Positions 38,716 through 44,490 of a DNA stretch of 47,304 nt are shown here, in pieces (positions within the stretch are counted from its first letter, which is position 1; each line of letters opens with the position of its first letter). Both the position numbers and the translations under genes were made by a program. The DNA lies in IMG/VR virus record IMGVR_UViG_3300017917_001210, positions 1 to 47,304 of that record; one strand, written 5' to 3'. The notes beneath the pieces are model-generated. The model did not search any database, was not told the DNA's origin, and was given only the letters and a program-made list of their open reading frames with translations. This DNA comes from a virus.

Positions 38716-39747
38716 ATGACTGTTAAACGCATTGGCTTTGCATGCAAATGGATCAACGGCCCTGATGAAATTGCAGGCGCAAAACCAGCTAGCACAGACC
38801 ACAACACACGATCTACCACAGTGGCCTGGCTTAACCGTCAGCCCAAAGACGAAGCTGTGCAACGACTGTGGGACATTGTGCAGCATAACATTTCCTCAAC
38901 TCGCAAACTTGTAGAAAAGGTAGGCACCCATGAGCATTCATTACGTATGGTTCGGATTGGCAGCGATATTCTTCCTATGTACACTCAGCCTGATTGGGGC
39001 TGGTTTTATCAGCAACCGGATGTTAGAGCTTATGCCCAGCAGCATTTTGCAGAAGTGGGACGGCTGGCTCGCGCCCTTGACGTGCGCCTTAGTTTTCATC
39101 CTGGCCAGTTCTGTGTTCTTGCAAGTGACAACGACAATATTGTTGAACGTAGTATTGAAGAGTTTGAATATCACGCCGATGTAGCACGTTGGATGGGCTA
39201 TGGTGCCACATGGCACGATCACGGATTTAAGATTAACGTACATTTAAGCGGACGCGGTGGGTCCGATAAGTTCCTTACAACACTGGGCAGACTTTCGCCT
39301 GAGGCTAGGAATCTAATTACCATCGAGAATGATGAGATGAAATATGGATTGGATTATACTCTTGCTGTCAGTAAACATGTGGCTCTTGTTCTCGATATAC
39401 ATCATCACTGGGTCAACTCGGGGGAGTATATTGCGCCGACAGACGATCGTGTTCGCGCTGTTATTGACAGTTGGCGTGGTACTCGTCCTGTTCTGCACTA
39501 CTCTGTTAGTAGGGAAGATATTCTTGTGGATCATTGTGCCGGATCTAGGCCCGATCTTGCAGGACTTATTGCGGGAGGCCATAAGAAACAACAACTTCGC
39601 GCACACAGTGATTTCTACTGGAACCAATCTGTGAATGAGTGGGCATTAGAGTTTACAGACCAGTTTGATCTCATGTGCGAATCAAAAGCCAAAAATTTAG
39701 CCAGCTTTGCATTACACAAGCTGGCTAAAGAAAAGAATATAATTTAA
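38716..39747 (+). CDS. uvsE: UV-damage endonuclease (UVDE/UvsE family, 343 aa)
   Basis: The TIM-barrel UVDE pattern is clear: RIGFACKWI at the first strand, MVRIGSDILPMYT, SFHPGQFCVLAS, NVHLSGRGG, TIENDEMKYG, LVLDIHHHWVN and LHYSVSRE, with metal-binding His and Glu residues at the expected strand ends. The enzyme nicks DNA 5' to UV photoproducts and starts excision repair. Length is normal. A sigma70 promoter suggests early expression, useful for a sunlit-water phage (inference). Confidence 0.95.
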   Translation: MTVKRIGFACKWINGPDEIAGAKPASTDHNTRSTTVAWLNRQPKDEAVQRLWDIVQHNISSTRKLVEKVGTHEHSLRMVRIGSDILPMYTQPDWGWFYQQPDVRAYAQQHFAEVGRLARALDVRLSFHPGQFCVLASDNDNIVERSIEEFEYHADVARWMGYGATWHDHGFKINVHLSGRGGSDKFLTTLGRLSPEARNLITIENDEMKYGLDYTLAVSKHVALVLDIHHHWVNSGEYIAPTDDRVRAVIDSWRGTRPVLHYSVSREDILVDHCAGSRPDLAGLIAGGHKKQQLRAHSDFYWNQSVNEWALEFTDQFDLMCESKAKNLASFALHKLAKEKNII

Positions 39748-40104
39748 TTACTTCTTTGGTTTGGCAGGCTTCTTGGCCGGTGCTGGTTTTTTAGCTAGTG
39801 CCGGCTTTTTCACGGTCTTGGCTGTTTTGGTAGCTGGCTTTTTGGCTGCTACTTTTTTAGCTGCTGTTTTGGCTTTTGTAGCAGTTTTCTTAACCGCTGC
39901 AACTGCATCAGCTGCATTCACCTTGCCGTCTTTGTTTACGTCTGCAACTTTGGCAACTGTTTGTGTTAACACTGGAGCAACTGCACTCAGGTCTTCTTTA
40001 GTAACTTTGCCATCTTTGTTGATGTCCAAAGGTTTAGACGTATTGTTAACGTAGAGCAAGTAACCCACGGCAACTAATACTACTAGGCCAATGATAATTT
40101 CCAT
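39748..40104 (-). CDS. Membrane-anchored dockerin-like/EF-hand protein with histone H1-like tail (118 aa)
   Basis: An N-terminal membrane helix (MEIIIGLVVLVAVGYLLYV) is followed by two calcium-loop motifs, DINKDGKVTKED and DVNKDGKVNAAD, spaced as in a dockerin pair. The last 50 residues are a Lys/Ala/Pro-rich repeat tail (AAKKVAAKKPATK) like histone H1 or bacterial Hc1. The tail could bind DNA or an anionic cell-wall polymer. Function unknown. The stop abuts the UVDE stop, and the gene has its own TAAATA element. Confidence 0.8.
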   Translation of the reverse strand: MEIIIGLVVLVAVGYLLYVNNTSKPLDINKDGKVTKEDLSAVAPVLTQTVAKVADVNKDGKVNAADAVAAVKKTATKAKTAAKKVAAKKPATKTAKTVKKPALAKKPAPAKKPAKPKK

Positions 40105-40132
40105 TTAAAATCTCCTTATAAGGTTGGTAAAA

Positions 40133-40138
40133 TATTTA
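40133..40138 (-). promoter_or_regulatory. T4-late-like element on the minus strand
   Basis: The minus strand reads AGGTTAAATATTTTACC, 28 bases before the ATG at 40104, with AAGGAG between. Confidence 0.55.
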
Positions 40139-40230
40139 ACCTGAATCTTCGGGCAGTTTATTTTTTCTAGCAGTTTAGTGAATGGACACTAAAACTCAGT
40201 AGAAACCATAATAAATGTTGCAGAGCAGCA

Positions 40231-40236
40231 TAAATA
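40231..40236 (+). promoter_or_regulatory. T4-late-like element in a 200-base gap
   Basis: GCATAAATAAATG lies 74 bases before the ATG at 40311. Upstream in the same gap is a 7-bp hairpin TTTAGTG / CACTAAA (40174-40193) without a T run. I see no small gene in 40139-40310. Confidence 0.45.
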
Positions 40237-40310
40237 AATGTACAATAGAAAACATGATGCCATAATGGGTCATGAAATATATTGGAACATTTCGTCTAAA
40301 GGAGAAAACT

Positions 40311-40589
40311 ATGTTCGCAACTGATACAATTATCGACACAATCCAAACCGCTAAGAAAACAGCGATCACCACTTTTGTTAAGCACGAAGGCATTGCCAAG
40401 AGCTTGACTGAATGGGTAGATGCAGAAACCACTATTGCCAAAGACGTGGTTAAGGCTGGAACTAAAACTGCAACCACATTGGGTTCAGAATTAACCAAGG
40501 CTGCACAAGAAGCTGCCAAAGTTGATTACACCAAGCAATTTACAACCTGGGCACAGGACTGGCAGAAAGCGTTCAAGCCAGCAAAATGA
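40311..40589 (+). CDS. Phasin-like amphipathic helical protein (92 aa)
   Basis: I chose the ATG at 40311 after AAAGGAGAAAACT. The protein is a continuous amphipathic helix rich in Thr, Ala and Lys (TIQTAKKTAITTFVKHEG, KAGTKTATTLGSELTKAAQEAAK) without membrane segment, in the style of phasins or small apolipoprotein-like proteins. It could coat a hydrophobic surface or the nucleic acid. The family assignment is by composition only. Two microprotein genes follow with ATGA overlaps. Confidence 0.55.
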   Translation: MFATDTIIDTIQTAKKTAITTFVKHEGIAKSLTEWVDAETTIAKDVVKAGTKTATTLGSELTKAAQEAAKVDYTKQFTTWAQDWQKAFKPAK

Positions 40590-40732
40590 GCCCAAATACC
40601 ACAGGAATTGGTCAATTCTTCAATGCTATCTATGAGTTCTTGGTAGCATTCAATCAAGCCCGCGCCGCAGCCTATATGGCTAGAATTGGTCAACATGAAC
40701 AAGCGCAAGACATGATGAAGGATCGACCATGA
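40586..40732 (+). CDS. Microprotein (48 aa)
   Basis: The ATG overlaps the stop of the phasin-like gene (ATGA). The sequence begins MSPNTTGIGQFFNAIYEFL and continues with an Ala/Arg helix (NQARAAAYMARIGQHEQA). It is amphipathic and may lie on a membrane surface. No family is recognised. Coupling at both ends supports its reality. Confidence 0.6.
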   Translation: MSPNTTGIGQFFNAIYEFLVAFNQARAAAYMARIGQHEQAQDMMKDRP

Positions 40733-40887
40733 ACACAGTGAAAGAAATGTGGGAGCGAGTACAAGAAATGTTTCGTCAGCCCAGCGACTTTGAAAGTTGG
40801 TTAATTAGCAGAAATCCGCAAAATGCGGCCGAGCTGGAGCACCTGTACAAAGAGTGGACTTACAAGCAATTTCGTGACTGTTACTAA
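40729..40887 (+). CDS. Microprotein (52 aa)
   Basis: The ATG overlaps the stop of the preceding microprotein (ATGA). It reads MNTVKEMWERVQEMFRQPS, then FESWLISRNPQNAAELEHLY, ending FRDCY. The ESWL..R.P...AELE pattern is common to small helical phage and bacterial proteins, but I cannot name a function. A strong terminator follows. Confidence 0.6.
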   Translation: MNTVKEMWERVQEMFRQPSDFESWLISRNPQNAAELEHLYKEWTYKQFRDCY

Positions 40888-40910
40888 GTTAGCAACCGCT
40901 AACCACTTGA

Positions 40911-40938
40911 AAAATGGGCTGTTTTTAGCCCATTTTTT
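40911..40938 (+). terminator. Rho-independent terminator
   Basis: A 10-bp stem AAAATGGGCT / AGCCCATTTT with loop GTTTTT and a following T run closes the three-gene unit. Confidence 0.92.
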
Positions 40939-40942
40939 ATGG

Positions 40943-40971
40943 TTGACACAAAATCCGTCTTTTGCTATACT
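40943..40971 (+). promoter_or_regulatory. Strong sigma70-type promoter
   Basis: TTGACA, 17 bases, TATACT, placed immediately after the terminator and 25 bases before the ATG at 40997. Confidence 0.85.
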
Positions 40972-40996
40972 ATGCACATCGTTTAAGGAGTAGAGT

Positions 40997-41188
40997 ATGA
41001 AAACCCTGGCAGCTTTTTTAGGTGTGCTACTGTTGGTTGCACTGATTGTGGTGTTTGCGCCACTGGCACTGATTTGGTCTATAAACACCCTGTTCCCAGA
41101 TCTGGGCATTCCGTACACCATGGAAACCTGGGCGGCATCCTTGATTGTTAGCTCACTGTTTGGTACCACCAATATCAAACGCGGTTGA
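40997..41188 (+). CDS. Small membrane protein (63 aa)
   Basis: A good TAAGGAG precedes the ATG. The protein has a long N-terminal membrane helix (about 4-31) and a possible second hydrophobic segment near residues 42-56 (METWAASLIVSSLFG). The pattern APLALIWSINTLF is of a kind I associate with small phage inner-membrane proteins. Function unknown; early expression is suggested by the near-consensus promoter. Confidence 0.7.
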   Translation: MKTLAAFLGVLLLVALIVVFAPLALIWSINTLFPDLGIPYTMETWAASLIVSSLFGTTNIKRG

Positions 41189-41213
41189 CCAAAAAATCCA
41201 TTTTCTGTATAAT
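41185..41213 (+). promoter_or_regulatory. Strong sigma70-type promoter
   Basis: TTGACC overlaps the stop of the previous gene; 17 bases later comes a perfect TATAAT at 41208-41213. Confidence 0.85.
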
Positions 41214-41244
41214 TACTGTACATTAACTAATTTGGACTGTTGTT

Positions 41245-41403
41245 ATGAAAAACACAAATCATTTTGTTGTTCCTCAAACTCGTACACGAGCTCATCGTGT
41301 GCTGTTTGAAAACGGCAGTCCATTCAAGGCGCGAACCGTGGAATTAAAAACACGATACAAGCGTAAACCCAAGCACTCTCGTTCTAACCCCCTTGACTAT
41401 TAA
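41245..41403 (+). CDS. Small, very basic protein (52 aa)
   Basis: The ATG at 41245 lies 31 bases after a perfect -10 box. The 52 residues are rich in Arg, Lys and His (RTRAHRVLFENGSPFK, then KTRYKRKPKHSRSNP), suggesting binding to nucleic acid or the ribosome. It is too small for a domain call. It is first in a run of coupled genes leading to two exported proteins. Confidence 0.65.
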   Translation: MKNTNHFVVPQTRTRAHRVLFENGSPFKARTVELKTRYKRKPKHSRSNPLDY

Positions 41404-41414
41404 GGAGTCTCTAA

Positions 41415-41570
41415 ATGAGCAAAACTCTTGAGCTGGCTGCAACCGTGGCTATTTTTCATCGCCAGCTGAGCACTGATCGTGCTGTGCGTTTTGTTGTACA
41501 GGAAACTGGCGTGACAGCGGACGCCGCTGAACGTGCCTTGCGTTCTGTAATGATTTCTTACAAGAAGTGA
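41415..41570 (+). CDS. Small helical protein (51 aa)
   Basis: AAGGAG lies eight bases before the ATG. The sequence MSKTLELAATVAIFHRQL, then RAVRFVVQETGVTADAAERAL, has a helix-turn-helix-like rhythm, with ETGVTADAAERAL as a possible recognition segment. It could be a minimal DNA-binding protein, but this is tentative. The stop overlaps the GTG of the lipoprotein gene. Confidence 0.6.
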   Translation: MSKTLELAATVAIFHRQLSTDRAVRFVVQETGVTADAAERALRSVMISYKK

Positions 41571-41866
41571 AACAGATTCTAGCCATGGCTGTGTGTGCTG
41601 GGTTGGTAGGTTGTGCAAGCAACACACCTCCAATTCCAGCAGGCAGTACATCCAACTCTCAGAGCATGGTGCCTGTGGCAGTGGATTGTAGATATGCCAC
41701 TCGCATGTCAGCTGAACTAGAATACATCATTGCTAATCCCGCAGTTCCGAGTGCCATCTGGGATAGAACCCTTCAATGGGTAGGTGGTATTGAAAACACT
41801 ACACAAAGGCGCTCCAGTGCCAAAACTGTGCTATGGTCCATAAGAACAAACTGCCCCGGCTTCTAA
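41567..41866 (+). CDS. Small lipoprotein (99 aa)
   Basis: The start is GTG, overlapping the stop of the previous gene. A signal peptide ends with the lipobox LVGC, Cys16 being the lipidated residue. The mature 84 residues are helical with two further cysteines (VDCRYA and TNCPGF) that may bond. It could be an outer-membrane partner such as a spanin subunit, but it lacks the proline-rich character of Rz1. The 3' end overlaps the next exported protein by 34 bases. Confidence 0.75.
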   Translation: MKQILAMAVCAGLVGCASNTPPIPAGSTSNSQSMVPVAVDCRYATRMSAELEYIIANPAVPSAIWDRTLQWVGGIENTTQRRSSAKTVLWSIRTNCPGF

Positions 41867-42420
41867 TAGCCCTGACCCTGGTGTCTGGTTCTGCTATAGC
41901 AGACGCAGACTGCTACCTGCGCAGTGCATCTGTGAGTCGTGCCGCTGCTCGTATTGAGCGCATGGCGGACTTGCAGTATGCTCTACTGCCAGCCGAAGGC
42001 AATCAAATGCGCTGCCGTGTGACCTTCCGGGCGTTGATTGACAACCAATGGCACACCGCAGAAGGTGAAAACGTAGGTCCTGCCAAACAGGATTCTGCCC
42101 AGATTTGCAGCCAGGCACTGAACATTGCTCGCAGTACCACACTGGTACGTGTGTCTGGCGCCAGCACTCAAATGGCACAGGAAATGGTGTGTACTGATCA
42201 GCCCATTCCCAAGGTGCGTGAGTCTGTAGCAGCCGGCGAAGCTGTTCGCGAAAGTGAACTGCAACCGCACCCAATTTATAGACGTCCGTTTTCTTATCGT
42301 GGCAGTATGTGCAAATGGTTTGTGGAAAGTCGTCCAGATTCTGGTCGTGTGGACATGAACCAAGGCGTGATTTGCAAAGCACCAAACGATAATGCCTGGC
42401 GTGTGGTTGACAAATGGTAA
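41833..42420 (+). CDS. Secreted periplasmic protein, Cys-containing (195 aa)
   Basis: The ATG at 41833 lies inside the lipoprotein gene, a 34-base overlap. A signal peptide (MVHKNKLPRLLIALTLVSGS) ends at AIADAD. The mature part has six cysteines (for example DADCYLRS, MRCRVTF, AQICSQ, MVCTD, SMCKWF, GVICKAP), suggesting disulphide bonds in the periplasm. I recognise no domain. Overlap with the lipoprotein gene suggests that the two proteins interact. Confidence 0.7.
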   Translation: MVHKNKLPRLLIALTLVSGSAIADADCYLRSASVSRAAARIERMADLQYALLPAEGNQMRCRVTFRALIDNQWHTAEGENVGPAKQDSAQICSQALNIARSTTLVRVSGASTQMAQEMVCTDQPIPKVRESVAAGEAVRESELQPHPIYRRPFSYRGSMCKWFVESRPDSGRVDMNQGVICKAPNDNAWRVVDKW

Positions 42421-42435
42421 AAAATCATTTACAAT
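42407..42435 (+). promoter_or_regulatory. Sigma70-type promoter of the LPP20-type gene
   Basis: TTGACA inside the end of the preceding gene, 17 bases, TACAAT at 42430-42435. Confidence 0.7.
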
Positions 42436-42477
42436 ACGCATGTATTCTTTTATTAACTAATTCCGAAAGGAACTGAA

Positions 42478-43245
42478 ATGAAACGCTTAGTTATTGTGAG
42501 CGCACTATTAATGTCGCTCGTTGGTTGTAGTTCCATGAAGCAGACCCGTGCTGACGCACCAATTCCTAGTCCTACTCCTGCTGTGACCAAGGACCAGACT
42601 GTGTCTGCACAAGGTCGTGTGGAGAATGCTCAGAGCATTGACGTGCCAGCCTGGTACATCAAGGCACCTGCTAGCACCGAAGACTATGTGTATGTGACAG
42701 GTACCGCTGTTAGCTCAGACCTTAGCATGAGCCGCCAGAAGGCACTGCTGGATGCACAGGTGCAGTTGGCAGACAAGATCAACGGTGTGATCAATGCACT
42801 GACCAAGCAGAACCGCAAGGATGACAGCGGCAGCGTGGACACAGACCGTACTCAGATCACTGTTAAGAAATTGATCCTGGATACTGCAATCACTGGCTAT
42901 CACTTGGAAGATACCAAGATCATGGCTGAGAATCGTGGTTACCGTACCTTTGTTTTGGTGCGTTACCCAATGGGCGACGCCAACCGCATGCTCAAAGACA
43001 AGTTGCGCAAAGAACGCCAGGATCGTGAGGACGCACGTGAAAACGGACAAAATGAGCTGGATCGCGAAATGGAAGCTCGCAAGCCTGCTGTGAATCCGGT
43101 GCCTGCTCCGTCCACAGTAAAAGCTCAACCTTTGAACACCAGTGAAATCAAACTGATGGATGTGGACAATGCAGAGTACAAAGCACGTCGTGACGCTGCT
43201 CTGCAAAAACCCAATGCAGTTATTGGGCAAGTTACAGTACAGTAA
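42478..43245 (+). CDS. LPP20-type lipoprotein (255 aa)
   Basis: A lipobox LVGC puts the lipid on Cys17. Residues 60-165 match the LPP20/FlgP type (VPAWYIKAPASTEDYVYVTGTAVSSDLSMSRQKALLDAQVQLADKI is its characteristic W-x-x-x-P...G-x-G...A...A-x-x-A-x-x-L-A order), ending in the YRTFVLVRYP strand. The C-terminal third is a charged, Pro-containing helix region. LPP20 proteins accompany flagellar and CsgG-related outer-membrane systems, so a link to the phage CsgG locus is worth testing. Confidence 0.82.
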   Translation: MKRLVIVSALLMSLVGCSSMKQTRADAPIPSPTPAVTKDQTVSAQGRVENAQSIDVPAWYIKAPASTEDYVYVTGTAVSSDLSMSRQKALLDAQVQLADKINGVINALTKQNRKDDSGSVDTDRTQITVKKLILDTAITGYHLEDTKIMAENRGYRTFVLVRYPMGDANRMLKDKLRKERQDREDARENGQNELDREMEARKPAVNPVPAPSTVKAQPLNTSEIKLMDVDNAEYKARRDAALQKPNAVIGQVTVQ

Positions 43246-43260
43246 AACACACCACTTAAC

Positions 43261-43303
43261 GCCCTCGCTATGCTGTTAAATACAGCAAAGTGGAGGGCTT
43301 TCT
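43261..43303 (+). promoter_or_regulatory. Hairpin with late promoter in its loop, hiding a ribosome binding site
   Basis: GCCCTC (43261-43266) pairs with GAGGGC (43293-43298), and inside it TGCTGT (43271-43276) pairs with ACAGCA (43282-43287). The TAAATA element (43277-43282) occupies the loop. The outer 3' arm contains the Shine-Dalgarno GGAGGG of the SprT-like gene, and TTTCTT follows, so the hairpin may also terminate upstream transcripts. A transcript starting from TAAATA would lack the 5' arms. Confidence 0.7.
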
Positions 43304-43304
43304 T

Positions 43305-43790
43305 ATGGCTAGACCAAATCCTATCAGACGCATCATGGAATGTGCGTTACCCAGCATTACGTATCAAAGACGTAGGCTGTTTAGAGTGGGGCCAGAAGAA
43401 GTCAAATATGCGTATAAAATAATCAACAAATATGTGTTTGATAACAAACTGCATCGCCCGCCCATTGAAATAGGTATTACCCGAGACTACTGGGGAATAT
43501 GTGAGGGCCTGGATTATGAAACAGGTCACAATACCTACTCTAAACTAAAGATCAGCGACAAGTACTTTTGCGCCCAGTGGTTCATGAATGTGCTAGCACA
43601 CGAAATGGCCCATCAATATCAATGGGACATTGTTACTCCTGCTCGCGAACAAGAAGGCATGCAGCCCGTACTGAGTCATGGTCCAACCTTCTTTATGTGG
43701 CGTGAAGAGTTTGAGTACTACGGACTACATCTAAAAACCGCCCACGGACAGCGCCGCTGGTTTTTGCATCAAGATTTCAATAAGTGTTGA
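43305..43790 (+). CDS. SprT-like zinc metalloprotease (161 aa)
   Basis: I chose the ATG at 43305, seven bases after GGAGGG; the GTG frame start at 43290 lies within the hairpin. The active site is HEMAH at 99-103 with a downstream SHGPTFFMW that can supply the third ligand, as in SprT/Spartan domains. Spartan-type enzymes cleave DNA-protein cross-links. The N-terminal domain (YKIINKYVFDNKLHRPPIEIG) also fits. No zinc ribbon is seen. The substrate is unknown. Confidence 0.85.
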   Translation: MARPNPIRRIMECALPSITYQRRRLFRVGPEEVKYAYKIINKYVFDNKLHRPPIEIGITRDYWGICEGLDYETGHNTYSKLKISDKYFCAQWFMNVLAHEMAHQYQWDIVTPAREQEGMQPVLSHGPTFFMWREEFEYYGLHLKTAHGQRRWFLHQDFNKC

Positions 43791-43815
43791 CAACTGCTCT
43801 ATAGTTCTCTATAAT
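43787..43815 (+). promoter_or_regulatory. Consensus sigma70 promoter of clpP
   Basis: TTGACA, 17 bases, TATAAT: perfect boxes and optimal spacing. The -35 box overlaps the stop of the SprT-like gene. The ATG follows 25 bases after the -10 box, with AGGAGT upstream. Confidence 0.9.
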
Positions 43816-43840
43816 TAGCTATAGTTAACTAGGAGTCAGT

Positions 43841-44430
43841 ATGCCCCATTTTGTACCCACAGTATTAGAAAAAACCTCACACGGCGAACGAGCGTATGAT
43901 ATCTACAGCCGTTTGCTCAAAGATCGAATCGTTATGCTGGACACTGATGTGAATGAGCACAGTGCTAGCCTTGTTGTTAGTCAATTACTCTTTTAGAAAG
44001 TGAGAATCCAGATGCAGACATCCTATTTTACATCAACTCCCCCGGCGGTGTCGTTACTGCTGGAATGGCAATCTATGATACTATGCAGTTCATTAAGCCT
44101 GATGTATCTACCATTGTTATGGGCCAAGCCTGCTCTATGGGAAGTCTGCTTGCTCAAGCAGGAGCTCGGGGAAAACGGCTAATATTACCCAATGCACGAC
44201 ACATGATTCACCAGCCCTCAGGCGGTGCGGGTGGACAAGCCACAGACATGGAAATCCAGGTGCGTGAAATCCTCAAAATGAAGCGCAACTTGACTGAAGT
44301 TTATGTGCAACATAACAGTGCAGGACGCACCTACGAAGAGCTGTCAGCTGACATGGAACGCGACTTTTTCATGAGCGCAGAAGAATCCGTGGCTTACGGG
44401 CTGGCAGATCAGGTGATCCGAGCAAGATAA
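43841..44430 (+). pseudogene. clpP: ClpP protease subunit, reading frame broken by one base
   Basis: The first 51 codons ([20 protein letters not shown], ending SQLLF) reach TAG at 43994. The rest of ClpP continues in the -1 frame from TTA at 43993 ([20 protein letters not shown]) to 44430, giving about 196 aa in total, the normal length. The catalytic Ser (GQACSMGS), His (MIHQPSGG) and Asp (MERDFF) are intact. One extra T in the TTTT run would restore the frame. The cause may be a true mutation, an assembly error or recoding. The promoter and both halves look otherwise healthy. Confidence 0.9.
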
Positions 44431-44449
44431 CCTAAACTGTTACTAACGG

Positions 44450-44455
44450 TAAATA
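44450..44455 (+). promoter_or_regulatory. T4-late-like element abutting a terminator
   Basis: ACGGTAAATAATAGG; the last A of the element is the first base of the terminator stem. A late transcript would begin within the 5' arm and so lose the hairpin. Confidence 0.5.
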
Positions 44456-44485
44456 ATAGGAGACCTACCGTCTCCTATTTTTTTT
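44455..44485 (+). terminator. Rho-independent terminator after clpP
   Basis: A 10-bp stem AATAGGAGAC / GTCTCCTATT with loop CTACC is followed by a T run of eight. It would stop transcripts from the clpP promoter. Confidence 0.93.
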
Positions 44486-44490
44486 AAAAC

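Noticed and set aside
38930-39184. An 84-codon hydrophobic frame inside the UVDE gene
   Set aside because: It overlaps a strongly conserved enzyme in another frame; the hydrophobicity is a by-product.
43985-44000. Programmed +1 frameshift in clpP
   Set aside because: UUU UAG allows a good +1 slip, but that frame stops at once (AGA AAG TGA); ClpP continues only in the -1 frame.
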